Shown: positions 1-13,323, counted from the first letter of the stretch. The stretch is DNA of 64,000 nt from Piliocolobus tephrosceles (GCF_002776525.5 NC_045438.1:158663920-158727919); one strand, 5' to 3'. Notes: generated from the sequence alone by a model not told the origin. A program made the numbers and translations.

Positions 1-1239
1 AAAGGACTTGTAATCTGTGTGTCACCTCTGACCCCATTACACACACTTAGCAGGGTAATCATAATAGATACTCTCTTCAGAAGATGAGGAGCAAGAAGCT
101 TGTATCAATAGCTGTTCCATAGCAATTCTGAAATCCAGCTGGGCACAAGCTGTTGTAAGTTCTCCTATTTTAGGGGCAGGGAAAACGTGTTGGTTAGGGT
201 TAAGTCATATATGCAGAAAGTAGTTCCCTAGGCCATTGTCCCCTTCTGCTCTTACCTTCACCTCCAGGCTCTTAGCTCCAGTCTCTGAGATGCCTTTCCT
301 GTTTGATAAGAAATTCCCCGTGTTTGCAGCTAAGTAGCCTTCTTACCCAGCTTCCTGCCCATAGAAAGTTGGGGGCCCAGAAGCCACATCCATTTGGAAG
401 TGTCTCTATTCTATACTTTTACCATGCTGGCAAAGATCCCTTAAAAAGTTCATATATATAAAAATCCCATTAGATTCTCTTGTAAAGGCCACACACACCA
501 TTATTTTGGAAATAGTCCTGTTCTACTTTGGGTGGCAGGTCAGGATGCTGTGAGACAACCTTCTTAAGATTCGTAGAGGCCCTTTGCCCTACTGAGAGGG
601 TCTATTAGGCACTTTCTTAAGTTATTCTTAGGTCTTGAAAAAGATTTTATAGCCATACCTTTATTCTTTATTCTGGAGCTATTTCTTACTGGGACAACTT
701 TTGTGGGGTGAAGGGACATACAAGATGAGAAAGAGTTTTATTTCCTAATCCAGGAAGTCTTGGCCCTTCTGTATTTCCAAACTGAATAGTTTTTTCCCTT
801 AGTTTATGTCTCTCTTACAGTGCTTTGTCATACACAGCCAGATGTACCAAACCAGTAAGTTCCCATTCTCTCTGAAGTTCTTCTTAGCCAGATCTGCAAG
901 TTATTTATGCATATTTTCTACTTTCCAAGTTACTACAGGTGATAATTTTTCAAATCTTTCCACCTCTATATACTATAGGGGACTGGTATCTTTTAGCAGT
1001 TTCTCACTGCTTTTTCCCTTTCCCAAAAGTTTCTTTGCCACTTCTGTATGCTTCACCCATAACCCATCTCCTACCACAGCCAGTGCCACAGGTTTAAGAT
1101 TTTTGTTATGACAGCACATTTTTATATCATTATTTAAAATTCAGTTATCTATTACTGCATTAAAAAATCCACTATTAGTTGGAGCTGAGCTTGTTGGGCA
1201 GTTCTGCCTGGGATGAATCATGGCTGCAATCAGTTGACA
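1..1239. other. No gene seen
   Basis: Ordinary non-coding sequence. The last 100 bases (from about 1140) resemble the start of a common LTR-type repeat (…TATCTATTACTGCAT…, …CATGGCTGCAATCAG…), and the minisatellite at 1240 appears to have grown inside it. The short open frame at 806-1111 has no coding character. Confidence 0.5.
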
Positions 1240-1866
1240 GTCAGTGGGAATGGATGTTCTCTGAGGGCTTCACTCAGTGGCAATGGCTGTTCTGTGAAGG
1301 CTCCACTCAACAGGAATGGATGTTTTATGCAGGCTTCTCTCAATGGGAATGGATGTTCTATGGGGGCTTCACTCAATGGGAATGGATGTTCTATGGGTGC
1401 TTCATTCAATGAGAATGGGTGTTCTATGGGGGCTTCACTCAATGGGAATGGATGTTCTATGGGTGCTTCATTCAATGAGAATGGATGTCCTATGGGGGCT
1501 ACACTCAATGGGAATGGATGTTCTATGGGGGCCTCACTTAATGGGAATGGATGTTCTATTGGGGCCTCACTTAATGGGAATGGCTGTTCTATGAAGACTT
1601 CACTCAGTGGAAATGGATGTTCCATGAGGGCTTCATTCAGTGGGAATGGATGTTCTGTGAGGGCTTTACTCAATGGGAATGGATATTCTATGGCAGCTTG
1701 ACTCAACAGGAATGGCTCTTCTATGAGGATGTCACTCAACAGGAATGGATATTCTGTGAGGGCTTCACTCAACAGGAGTGGATGTCCTATGAAGGCTTTG
1801 CTCCATGAGAATGGATGTTCTATGAAGGCTATACTCCATGGGTGTGGATGTTCTGCGAGGGCTTAA
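1240..1866. repeat. 33-bp minisatellite, about 19 copies
   Basis: About 19 head-to-tail copies of a 33-bp unit built around AATGGGAATGGATGTTCTAT followed by GGGGGCTTCACTC. Copies differ by a few bases. In the middle, two versions alternate (CTTCACTCAATGGGAATGG and CTTCATTCAATGAGAATGG), suggesting that a 66-bp higher-order unit was amplified. The period is a multiple of three, so most reading frames on both strands stay open; these frames are by-products, not genes. The unit resembles part of an LTR-type repeat (…GATGG…GCTTCACTCA…), its likely seed. Confidence 0.93.
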
Positions 1867-4800
1867 CAGGAGTCTCTGGCTTTTTAACGAATGCATTGGC
1901 TCTGTTTTTGAGTGATTGCAACGCAAAACTCTTCCCTATAGGGAAGGAGATTCTAGGAAATGCAGCTCTTAGCTTTTCCAAGTTGACACTCAGCACAGGA
2001 AAGCATGAAACAAATTCCACACTATGGCAACAGTATTTGTGGAATGCAGACTTTATTCTTACTGTTTCCCCAATGCAGGGGTAGGTATGCTAGTAGACAT
2101 ATGGACCCTGGTCCTACTGAACTGAACTCCTGTTTACCTATATTTATTCAAGGTACAGAATTTGGCAGACAACCTGACATAGTCATACGTGTCTTTAATG
2201 GAAATTGCAGTTTGGCATTTCCAGTTTGAGTCTCACAAAAAAAAAAAAAAAAAGGAAAAACGTTTTCTTGCTCTAAAACCGTGAACCTTCCAAACTTACA
2301 TGGGATCTGACAAGTACAATGGTTGTTGCCAAGGCCTATCAGGCAGGCATGACATCCCAGCTATAGATGCATATTCATTCCTTCTTTTATTTTATTGTTA
2401 ACCTTTGCTTCAGTGCACTCACAACAAGATAGCATGCTCTATAGTTGTGTTTTAGAAGTTTTTTAATTTCAATTGTTGCTGGAAGCACTGCATTGGAAAT
2501 TAGACATTTTTAGTACTTCGTTTATTGGGGATTTATTCATTCCTCTTGTATATAGACACAGTGGCACTATAGTATGGTTTTCTAGTGCTGGATGCAAATA
2601 CCAGCATCCAGAGAACATTTCTTGGCAACTTACTGGCCTCGAATGGGCCATGCCAGCATTAGTGCCTGGTGGCATCTGGCTCCCTGCTCTTCATTAAATG
2701 GTAGAAGACAAAAGAGAAGACTAATAGTTGAACTTGACTTTAATGGTTTCTGCATTTTTTAAAGTAGCAAATTCAAACAAACCTCAGGCTTCAACTTCTC
2801 ATGAGGACTCATTTCTTTGATATTTATTTAAGTGACACTCTTGCGGTCTTCTAGTAAATGCTTAAGACTTATTCTAAGTTGTGCAATTTCTAGAAAAAAT
2901 AAGCATTTGGTTTCTTGAAATATATAAAAATTCTCAAAGCGTTCTAAAAATCAATTATTTAAAATATCCTTGTTTTAAAAATGTAATTTTCACTGATCAA
3001 TTTAGTGCCCAGGATAGTGCTAATCAGATAAACGGTTTTAATGAATTTTTTGAAAATAATAACTCTTAAACGGAAAGGAAGTATTTTCCCAGGGTAGCCT
3101 GATTCCCCAAACAATTGGCCTTACTTTTTCATTATACAAAAGCATTTAAAAGAAATTGGACCCTAAGGTCTAAATAAATGCATTAATAATTCTTTCTTCT
3201 AATATTAATATTCACAGCAGTTATAATAAAACAACCTTGGTTTATGTTAAATTTGCCCTATTTTCCTTATTTAATAATTAAAATAGCACATTTATTTGTA
3301 CATGGTTCTGGAAGAGAAGTCTGAGGAATGTTTTAGACTTAGAACAGGTTATGGATATTGTTTCAACAACATTTAATGTATTCTCCTTTTCCTCACTAGT
3401 TGGGTAATTATCTAATGAAATTCTCCCTGTGTTAGAAATTAGTAGAAAACAGTGTACAGAAGCATTCAAAAAGCAGACTGTGGAGGGTTTGGCTATCTCT
3501 TCACTTTTAGCACAGACAGCTGGAAGATGCTTTAAGGACATTAGATTCAGGTCCCCTTGTAAACATGCTCACTCTGTCTTCTTTATATCTTGTGGACACT
3601 CCGTTAATGTTTATTAAATGGGTAAGTAGTGATTCAATTATTTTACTATTATGATAAGGTGGCATTGACTCAGCATAGCAATGTGTCTCCCAAATTTTCT
3701 CTCTTAAGAAACTTTTTCAGGAATGTGTTATTCCTGTTTTTGAAAGTAGATAAAGTTACCCTTCAGACAAAGTAATCTACCTCATTCCACATGGCTGGGA
3801 AGTAGCTAGCTGCTTTGAAACCTATTGCCCACTAAAGCTAAAACCCATGATCTTTTGACTATGGAAGCAAACAAGTTGAAAGGCCTTTGAAAAGGCAATC
3901 CCAATTATTGTTTCCGTATTCTTACTATTTTGGAACCCAGCACAAATAAATTGTGATGTCGTGAGGTGACACTCATGTTGCCTGTGGTGGGTGCCTATTT
4001 AAGCTTTACCACAATTTTTGAGTCATTATTTCAGTGGACCAATTTCAGATGGGTGTACTGATAGGCATTATGGTACCACAACCTTTAGTCACTCACGTGT
4101 GTCCTGAATTATGATGCAGTGCACGTAATGCTTTCTGGGTTCAGCATTTGGTGTGATTGTCTGATTTGCTTGTTTGTTTATTAAATCATACTTTTCAAAG
4201 AAAGTCTTATCTTGAATGGAATATAAGAATGATAATAATGATAGATTTTCCTTCAAGTTCTGAGCTTGGAAGCTCTTATCAGCTCTGTTAGGTGTATAAA
4301 TTCTGAGAGAGAAGTACCTTAATAGCTTAGCCCAAAAGAAAACATTGTATTTTTTTTCTAAGGAGAAAGAATAGATTAGCTTTTTCTTCTTTATTTTCTT
4401 TTTGAGAAGTATATAATTCTGGATGTTGGCAACAAAGGGCAAATGAGTCTTTTTAAAAATTTACTTGTTGCTCAAGACCTTTATAGGGAGGAAATATTTT
4501 CTCTCTCTGTGAAGAAAGATGGGAGGCAGCTAAGTTTGCCTCATCATTCTGCCATGTCCCTCTTCTTGGATTCTTCCACATTGTTACATCATCCTCAGAC
4601 TCCCACACTTTTGCCAGCCCAAATCCTACCAGTCCTTCAGAGTCCATCTCACAAACCATTTTCCCAGCAGATGGTCCTTAAACATTTATTTCCAGCTACA
4701 AGTGGCCTCTTATCCACTCCAAACCTTTTAGAACTTTCCAACTAGACAATTAACATCAGGGCTGTGGTATGTCTTCTCTCCCGGCAGAAGAGGAAGGACA

Positions 4801-6540
4801 GAGCCCATTGTATTTGTGCTCCATTGTTATCAGTGCAGTTGAGTCATGGGTGATGAGTAGAGGAATATCTAATATAGCCAATTAAACTCTAACTTCCAAA
4901 GGGAAGAACTAACTCTTCCCACAATTTTGCAGTTAGATCTAACTTCCCGCTCTGTGGTATTAGTTTTCAGGTGGCATGGCTTGCAGGATGGGTAAACTGC
5001 CTCAGCTGAATCACTGAAAGCTTTAGGTTTGTTTGGAGGACTTGGGAATTCAAAAGGAAGTAAGAGCCTATATTGGAGAAAAGGAGAGAGATGCTCCTGA
5101 CAGTGGCAGTGTAAGCAAATGGCCCTTGTTATTTGTTAATCCCGTGCAATTAACAGCGACACGGGAAAAATATGGTTTGCAAGGACGACGATGTGATCGT
5201 AACATATCCCAGGAAATCATGTTGGATTTAATCGCAGGTGTGAAATTAAGCAATGTCATTTTCCTAAATACTATAATTAACCTAGATTTCCAGGAAGAGG
5301 TCTTGAAGGTTCTATACTATTCTCTGTAGTCATCCCTCCTTGTGTGTTTACTTCTGAAATGGTAGGCGTGCCTCAAACAGGTTTTCTCCATGAGTTTTTG
5401 ACCTGTTCCTAATTCTAAGGCAAGTGGTGAATATCAGAACAATCTTTGTTTATCTCCAGCTATTCCTCTTTTGTTCCCTGTGTTTTAAAAATGCGTGTTG
5501 CAGGTTTTTGTTAATGTTTAATTTTGCTTCCAGTAACAACGTTCTCTATATTTGGCTTTGTTGTGTTTGCCACTTAAGAATGCAGAATTTATTATTATGT
5601 GCTTAAAGCAATCATTTAACACTGACATTTTAAGTATGACAATAATCCAAGTAATTGTTACCCATTCAGTTAACTGAAAACATCTTTACTTCCTGAGACA
5701 ACTAATTATAATGCAGTGTTACTATCTTTTAATTGTAGACACGTTTGTTTTTGTGTTTGTTTTGGTTTAGGCTGTCTTCAAGGACATCCCTAGTCTCGTA
5801 TTTGGCAATCTGCCCTTATTCTCTGTCTGCTGCTTTCTGAAAATAAATGAAAACACTGTTGCTACACTCTTGAAGGAAAACAAGAGGATTTTTATTTTTC
5901 ACAAGCTTTGCTCATGACTTCAGGACACTGGATGATGAGCTATTTTTAAAACTCTCTGATCAATTGCTATATAAATAGAAATTAATTTCTAAATGTACTC
6001 AAAGATTCCAGAAGATGAATTCAGACATCTCAGGTACTATTCTTCTATGTGGCTCTTTACCATTGGAGAAAGGCGGTGTTGCCTTCTGGCTTCATAGGAC
6101 TTGAGTTCAAATTCTCACTGTGGCTTTTACCCCTGGGGGGAGTTCTATTTTGATTTGCTTTACATAGGGGTTATTGCAGTGTCCCTTCATTTTGAGAACC
6201 CCCGACATTTAGAAATTTTTAATTTCCGAATTTAGTATTAGATGTTTCCATTCAGAGCTAATTTAGAGGGCATTTAAGTATTTCATTCACTTTCTCACAT
6301 CATATTCAAATCCCTGTTTTCCATTTAATACAGTGTTCTCCTGAATAACCTATTGAGTGTCTTGTTTTGTTTTTACCAAGTAGGACCTAATAATTAATGT
6401 TGCAGTTATGAGGAATAGTATGGGAAATGTAACATTTCACATAATAACAGATTTTCCCCGTGTTTCTGAATGTATTTGTGTGTACATTGTCTGTGATTGC
6501 CTCCAGGCAGATGCAATCCTAGTGCTGTGAATTGCTTCTG
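1867..6540. other. No gene seen
   Basis: AT-rich non-coding sequence with a short poly(A) run near 2237. Open frames here are short and lack splice-flanked coding character. No repeat could be assigned confidently. Confidence 0.5.
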
Positions 6541-6604
6541 AACACATAACACACACACCCACACACACAGTCACACACACTCACACATACACACACACAC
6601 AGAG
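6541..6604. repeat. (CA)n-rich microsatellite
   Basis: Interrupted CACACA tract, with a second small ACACAC tract at about 6715-6725. Confidence 0.9.
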
Positions 6605-7610
6605 CAGCTTTGCTGAGAAATATTTTGCTAGCAAATCTCATGGCTATCTCTCTAAATGGCACTTGCTGCCCATATGTGCAGTGTGCATTTAATAATCATT
6701 CTGTCACCTATGAAACACACACACATAGCACCAACCCCAGCATCTAAATCAATAAATAATTCAATGATTCTTTTACCTTTGCTATTCAACTGAAAGACCA
6801 TCCTGAATATTTAAAACAAAACTTAGGTCCTTTGGTTTCCTGACTTTGTGACTTGAGTGACATCATCAAGGCAAACATGATGATGGCTGTATCTGCTTTC
6901 TTATATTTTCAACTCTCCTTAATTTTGTTTACACCATAGATTTTTATTTAATGGCAATTCCTATTCTAGGTCTTGTTAAGTTTTAGGAATTCAATGTATT
7001 ACATGGTTAGTTTAAGTAAATAATATTTTCAAATTGCAAATAAAAGGAAAGCCAAACACGAATGTCCTAAATGATGAGAAGTCCATTTTTCTCAGGCAAC
7101 AGGGAGTTGATAAGTAGGCAGTTGCTGGTATTCTTTCTATGGCTTGGCTGTGTCAGGATTCTGGCTCAGCCTCTCCATGATTCTCTCTTTTGACCCTCAT
7201 GATTTCATGAGCTCTAAGTAACAAGATCACATTCAAAGGGAAAGAGGGGCTAGTGGGAAGTGAACTTATTTGTGTTTTCCCTTCTGCTAGGGAGAGGATT
7301 CACTTTCTCAGAATCCCTTCAGCAGCCTTCCCCTTGTATCTCACTGTTCACAACTGGGTCATGTGCCCACTCTTCATTACAAGGGGAAGTTGGAAAAAGG
7401 AATATCTAGACTTTTCTAGCCTCTCCAGTTGGAGGAGGGAAAGGGACAGTTGGATTGGAATGTGCTTTTGGGTAGCCAACTAATTATTGCCACATGGTCC
7501 CTGCAAATCTTATAATTAGTATTATTAACTTTTTTTTGTTATTCACAGAAAATAGGCTCACCATCCCAACTCCACTGCAACACAGCATATGTTGAATTAA
7601 TACTAGAATT
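6605..7610. other. No gene seen
   Basis: Non-coding sequence with no feature I can name. Confidence 0.5.
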
Positions 7611-7611
7611 T

Positions 7612-7980
7612 ATGTTAGAATTGGTTTTAGTCAGTTTGAGCTGCTGTATCAAAAATATACTGCATAGGGTAAACCACAAACATTTATTTTTGGAGGCTGG
7701 AAGCTTAACATCAAGGTGCTGGCAGATCTGGTGTCTGGTTGGGTTCTGTTCCTGGTTCATGGATGGCTGTCTTCTCCTTGGATCCTAACATGGCTGAGAG
7801 AACAAATTTTTGTCTCTTTATTTTCTTATAAGGGCATGGATTCCATCCTGAGAGCTCCTACCCTCATGACCTCAGCTGAACCTAATCACCTACCAACATT
7901 TCCACCTCCTAACACCATCCCTAGAGGATTGGAGTTTCACCATGTGAATTTGGGGGGAACACAAGCATGCAGTCTACAAT
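7612..7980 (-). repeat. MLT1-type (MaLR) LTR
   Basis: The + strand reads as the reverse complement of an MLT1-like LTR: GAGCTGCTGTATCAAA near 7640, GGAGGCTGGAAGCTTAACATC, the ...CATGACCTCAGCTGAACC... block, and a terminal TTTGGGGGGAACACAAGC-like end. Diverged copy; subfamily not assigned. Confidence 0.6.
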
Positions 7981-8016
7981 AGAATTCTTTGGTCAAAATC
8001 ACAAAATTTAAATGAG

Positions 8017-8017
<1 letters not shown>

Positions 8018-8067
<50 letters not shown>

Positions 8068-8068
8068 C
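8018..8068. repeat. (TG)n(TA)n microsatellite
   Basis: A GTGTGT tract passes directly into TATATA next to an Alu T-run. Confidence 0.93.
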
Positions 8069-8070
8069 TG

Positions 8071-8363
8071 TTTTTTTTTTGAGAAGGAGTCTCACTCTAT
8101 CACCCAGGCTGGAGTACAATGGTGTGATCTTGACTCACTGCAACCTCCACCTCCCAGGTTCAAGCGATTCTCCTGCCTCAGCTTCCTGAGTAGCTGAAAT
8201 TACAAGTGCGCGCCACCACGCCCAGCTAAATTTTGTATTTTTAATAGAGATGGGATTTCACCACGTTTGCCAGGCTGGTCTCAAACTCCTGACCCCCAGG
8301 CAATCCGCCTGCCTCAGCCTCCCAAAGTGCTGGGATTATAGGCATAAGCCATCATGCCTGGCA
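8071..8363 (-). mobile_element. Alu SINE
   Basis: T-run followed by GAGAAGGAGTCTCACTCTAT..., ending ...CATCATGCCTGGC: a complete reverse-oriented Alu with many mutations (AluS/J age). Confidence 0.93.
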
Positions 8364-8489
8364 TCAATTTTTTTTAAAGGAGGATAGTGGCAGATAGAGA
8401 ATAAAATTGGCCACTGACCTCAGGTATGATTAGACCCAGGGACAGACTCACTCTCTCTAGAATGTTTTTGCCTATTGTCATAAGTTGAC

Positions 8490-8620
8490 ATGGTTTCATC
8501 TAATTCAGGTCTTCTCAAATGCCACCTTGTGGCCTTCCATGTTCACCCAACAGTCAATCCCAATCTCATTATCCTGATTCATATAATTTTTTCATAGCAC
8601 TTATCAGTTTTTGATGTAAT
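8490..8620 (-). repeat. L2-like fragment
   Basis: TCAGGTCTTCTCAAATGCCACC and ...CATAGCACTTATCAG are typical of the L2 3' end read backwards. Old and short. Confidence 0.5.
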
Positions 8621-8624
8621 CTTA

Positions 8625-8720
8625 ATTAGGTATAGTTGATGTACTCCCCCCCAAAAAAAATCCTGCACATGTATAATGTATACAATTTGATGACTTTGGA
8701 CATATGCCATATCTGTGATA
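8625..8720 (+). repeat. Old L1 (L1M) 3' fragment
   Basis: GGTATAGTTGATGTAC and ATGTATACAATTTGATGAC match the 3' end region of old mammalian L1s. Confidence 0.45.
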
Positions 8721-8809
8721 CCATACTGGTGGAACCATGCCATCTTTTGGAGATGACCTTAATTTTAAAAGTGCGCTGTATGAGCAGATGACTTAGACTT
8801 CCATAATAC

Positions 8810-11345
8810 CTACCGCTGATGCACTGGATTCCCTCTCTGAACTAATATCTGTGTCAATATAGGAGAGAGGGCTTTTATGACCACCTGATGGAAAAGAAAA
8901 GAAGAACAAGCATAGCTTGCAGGTGGTTCATGTAGTGGAAAACAGATAACTGCTGTATTACAGCTCACTTGGGGTGTCCCTGCACAGCAGCAGGCAGGGG
9001 AAATTCTCCAGTGGGTAGCACTCCTGCAGTTGCAACTAGTCGTTACCTTTGTGTTGAAAGTGATGTGGCCTAAGGTAAACATCTGTGACGGCTCATGGTA
9101 GACACAGATATCCTGGCTGCTTGGACAGGGGCCTGAAAGGGTAAAGAGAAAATAGGTAATGAGTTTTGAGAAAGAATCACAGGAGTTTACCTTTGAAGTG
9201 GGTACAAAGTATAAACATTTTTGGGTTGCATGTTAACACCCACAGGTAGCATCCACCCTGGAAGAAGCACCAAGCAAAAAGTAAACACAGTGTCTCAGCT
9301 GTTTAACCTGAGCTTGTCTTTATAATTGACCATCTCAGTGCTGGCACAATGAGTTCATGAACCAAATAGACATGTGGGCAGAGATGAAAGCTATGTGCAG
9401 GCGAACAGTATGGGCTGCAATTCACCATGGCTTACATTAGCTAGTGTTGCCAAATGTCCAGCCCATCACCAATAGAAATAAATGCTGCCCTTGATATAGC
9501 ATCATCTCTCAAGGAGACCAACCAGCCATTTGGTGGCAAGTTGACTACATTGGGCCCCTTCCTCCTTGGAAGATGCAGCAAGTCAGCTCGACCAGGAGCA
9601 ACACATATTCTAGATTTGGGTTTGCATGTATTGCCAATTAGGACATGGCCTGTACACTGTCTGACAATTTACAGAGGGTTTGATCCCTTCAGCCAGAAGG
9701 CTGTGCAAGACTGCCTCAGAACAAGGGGCTCATTCAAACCATCACAAGGACAGAAAACCAAACACCGCGTGTTCTCACTCACAGATGGGAATCGAACAGT
9801 GAGAACACCTGGACACAGGGTGGGGAACACCACACACCGGGTCCTGTTGTGGGGTAGGGCGAGGGGGAGGGATAGCATTAGGAGATACACCTAATGTAAA
9901 TGATGAGTTAATGGGTGCAGCACACCAACAAACCTGCACGTTGTGCCCGTGTACCCTAGAACTTAAAGTATATATATAAAAGAAAAGAACAAGGGGCTCA
10001 TTGTATTCCCAAGGAGATGCAGCTGTAGTACTATGATCCACTAATCTTAGTATATTTCCCACCCTCCATATGCTTCCAACCTGATAGACTGGTGAAGTAG
10101 CCTCTTGGAAGTTCAGCTCAGTCACTGGATTGAATATATTACCTTGGAAGGATGGGGGGCCCAACATACACTAAATCAGTAACCATAATATGGGTGTCCC
10201 TTATACATAGAATAACTGGAAGACAAGAGCTGGAAATGGAAAGGACCTCACTTAAAATGACTCCTAGTGACCCACATGGGGAATTTGTTTCCTAACCCAA
10301 CAATTTTGAGGGTGCAGAATTCTGGAGGCCTTGCTTTGCAGAAGGAAACCATTTCCATCTCAGGACACAGAACATTAAGCCATAGTCACCACCAGGTCAT
10401 TTCAGGCTCCTCATGCCAAGAGACCGCAGGCAAGGAAAGAAGTCACATTATTGTCAAGGTTAATTATCTCTTATCTTTGGTAGGAGGTGGAGCTGCTACT
10501 ACACAATGGGAACGGGGAAAATAGGTTTGGTTGTCAGGTGATCCATCTGGGGCTTCTTCTGGTCCTCATGTCTGGCTTTAACTGTCAATGGACACAGAAA
10601 GGAGCTGAAGCCTGGGAGGGTCACACTGTCTAGGACTCGGACCTTCAGGGCATGAAGATTAGAACATCTCAACAAGCAAGACATCTAGACCAGCAGAAGT
10701 GCTACTTCAGAGTAAGTACGGTGGAGGAAGGTGATAAAGAATGTCAATGTTAACCTCGAGATCAACTACAGCCATTGTATGGTGGCAGTACAACTCAGGA
10801 TGCCATTGTCCCCACTCACCCTTCTTCACTAAGCTTCCCAGGAAACAAGACTGACCAACTGGAACAGTTTCCAGATGGTGTGAATTTACTGTATGAAGCA
10901 AGTGGATTTGAGTGGCACAAAGGGTGGACTACGATGGATACTGTCATGTTTCACTCAGACCCAGCCCCCATCCTTCAGTTGCTGGGAATATTGGTCATGG
11001 ATGGCTGAGACCTGAGGGCCTCCTTGGGAATTCTCCTTGGTCATAGGAAATTTTCTCATCCATGTTGTGCCCCTCTAATAGGGCAACTCAAGCTGATGAC
11101 TAATGTGGAAACACAAAGGCCTGCTCCCCTTGCCTTATTTCGGGACAGTATGAAGGGCCACTCTAACTCTAGATCATCACAAAGGCCTTGTGGGTCAGGT
11201 TCTCCTTCTGCTCAGTTCTACCTCCTTCCCTTTAGGACAGGTACAGCTCTTGTAATCTCTCCTCAAGGGACCTCCTGCATTCGACTTTGCCTCCGAGAAG
11301 ACAATTATTTAGTAGGAGAGGGCTCAACATTTCGGTGGCTTATAT
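8810..11345 (+). mobile_element. Decayed ERV-L-like pol remnant (class III endogenous retrovirus)
   Basis: Seen: broken frames without long open stretches. Around 9525-9580 a conceptual translation resembles the start of a retroviral integrase core, and around 10255-10690 it resembles a dUTPase-like segment. A dUTPase after the integrase is the order known from ERV-L elements, which is why I choose that class. 9300-9470 looks like the RNase H/integrase approach. The 3' part (10775-11345) may include LTR sequence, but I could not fix an LTR boundary. Stops and frameshifts are frequent and nothing is functional. A young L1 interrupts it at 9735-9985. Limits of the element are approximate. Confidence 0.5.
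9735..9985 (+). mobile_element. 5'-truncated L1PA 3' end with 17-bp TSD
   Basis: The end of ORF2/3' UTR of a primate L1 (ACCAAACACCGCGTGTTCTC... to ...CTAGAACTTAAAGTATA) plus a short A-rich tail. It is flanked by perfect 17-bp copies of AGAACAAGGGGCTCATT at 9718-9734 and 9986-10002, so the insertion site inside the older retroviral remnant is exact. Confidence 0.95.
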
Positions 11346-12600
11346 TTACCTTGCTATTCTAATCAGCATTGTGTTCCCAGATTTTTGTCCCATTTGAATA
11401 AGAGTGCTTCAGTAAATTTTATATTCACTAAATTGTATATGTTTTAGAATTTAAAATCTAAATTTTAAATATCAATTTAGGTTTTGATTTTAAGATTTGC
11501 TGATATATACTTTGATAAATGCATATGTAAAAAACATGAAAGATCAAGAAACTGAGTTACATTTAAAAATAACAAGAGATTTGCTGTTATTTATATATAT
11601 CAGAGCCCCAGGTGAAAAAAAAATAGCACCTTTATGAAAATATAGGTATATACACAGAATTAAATTAACAAAGGATTTTGTAAACTATGATGGTATTTTT
11701 GTTTCAGGGTGAAATTCTAGAATTATCACACCAGTTATAGTTTCTTTATAGTGCTTTCATGATATGTTTTAAAAACTCCTTTACTTAAATATTCAGGTAA
11801 ATTATTTATAAAAATATTATTTAAGTATAACTTTGAAGATGCCAAACTATCTATGGAAATGGGACCATTATTTAAATATTTTACAGAGTATTTATCACTA
11901 TTATTACTTAAGAAAGTAAAAACTTCCTTGAGATCTTCCATCCATAGTAAATTCACGACAAAATAGGTCAGCTTCTGATTACCTGTCTTTCCTATCTTGA
12001 TCATAATTTCTGACATTCTAGTTCAGTTCTATGAGGTGCATGATCTATGATTCCTTTGTAAATGTGGCGTAAAGGTTAGGTTTGTTTGCCCAGAGGAAAG
12101 GGTGAGTCAAAGTAGACATCATGGAAGGTCAGTTTCGAGAAACATCCTGCAGTGCTTGGCTATTCGGAGATGTTTGAACGTGTGAGCACACATATATTGA
12201 TAGAGAGACTCCAAAATTACTCAGAAAGAATTTAATTAGTTCTTTAATTTCTAGATTTCCTCAGAGCTATCAACACAAATTACTTTTTATAATAGAGGAC
12301 TAAATAAAACAACTCAGGATTAAATTGGAAAGCAAAATAATTAATATATTACGTATTTTGTTGCATTAAATTATGAAGACATATTTTTCTCTACTTTAGG
12401 TCTTTATTTGGAAGTCTTAAAAGAAGATATGGATTAATAATTACTAAAAGTTCTCTCGACATAACTGGAAGGATTTAAATCTTATTTCTATAGCAAGGGC
12501 ACCTCCTTGTAAGAAACTAGAAGAGAGTGGAATTCAGATTATTTCCATTATTTGTTTAGAAAATGCTGCCATCATGGTTTTTAATAATAATGATGGTGAC
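11346..12600. other. No gene seen
   Basis: AT-rich non-coding sequence; no repeat assigned. Confidence 0.5.
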
Positions 12601-12659
12601 AAAAAATAAGAATAATTCTACTTGGCTAATATTAACTGAGCACTAACTGTGAGACAAAT

Positions 12660-12963
12660 TTTTTTTTTCTTTTTTTTTTTTTGAGATGGAGTCTCACTGC
12701 GTTGCCCAGGCTGGGGTGCAGTGGCGTTATCTCGGCTCACTGAAAGCTCCGCTTCCTGGATTCACGCCATTCTCCTGCCTCAGCCTCCCGAGTAGCTGGG
12801 ACTACAGGCGCCCGCCACCATGCCCAGCTAATTTTTTGTATTTTTAGTAGAGACGGGGTTTCACCGTGTTAGCCAGGATGGTCTCAATCTCCTGATCTCG
12901 TGATCCACCCACCTCGGCCTCCCAAAATGCTGAGATTACAGACATGAGCCACCGCGCCCGGCC
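12660..12963 (-). mobile_element. AluY/S with TSD
   Basis: Full reverse Alu (GAGATGGAGTCTCACTGCG ... CACCGCGCCCGGCC). Target-site duplication CTGTGAGACAAAT at 12647-12659 and 12966-12978. Confidence 0.95.
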
Positions 12964-13017
12964 CCCTGTGAGACAAATATTATGCTAATAGCTTTACATG
13001 TATTCTCTGTTTTCATT

Positions 13018-13323
13018 TCTTTTTTCCTTCTATGGGGGGGTGGGGGATAAGGCTTCGCTCTGTCACACAGGCAAGAGTGTACTGGTGCAATCACAGCTCA
13101 CTGCAGCCTTTAATTCCTGGCTCAAGCAATCCTTCCAGGTCAACCTCATGAATAGTTGGGATTACATATGTGGACCACTATGCCTGGCTAATATTTGTAT
13201 GTTTTGTAGAGGGGGGGTTTCACCATGTTGCGCAGGCTGGTCTCCAACTCCTGGCATCAAGTGATCCTTCCACCAGGGTCTCCCAAAGTGCTGGGATTAC
13301 AGGCAAGAGCCACCACACCTGGG
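13018..13323 (-). mobile_element. Old Alu (AluJ-like)
   Basis: Reverse Alu with many differences (GCTTCGCTCTGTCACACAGG, CAGCCTTTAATTCCTGG) and a G-run replacing part of the T-run side. Confidence 0.88.

Noticed and set aside
1213..1772. Long open frames on both strands (162 and 180 codons) as a repeat-containing protein gene
   Set aside because: They are a product of the 33-bp tandem array; no splice sites, no flanking coding sequence, and several frames are open at once.
1240..1866. Possible CRISPR-like array
   Set aside because: Copies are directly adjacent without unique spacers, and the context is a primate genome.
5033..5329. 98-codon open frame as an upstream exon
   Set aside because: No convincing splice donor or acceptor and no coding-like composition.
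9454..9894. 146-codon open frame
   Set aside because: It crosses from the ERV-L-like remnant into the inserted L1, so it is a chance fusion of two elements.
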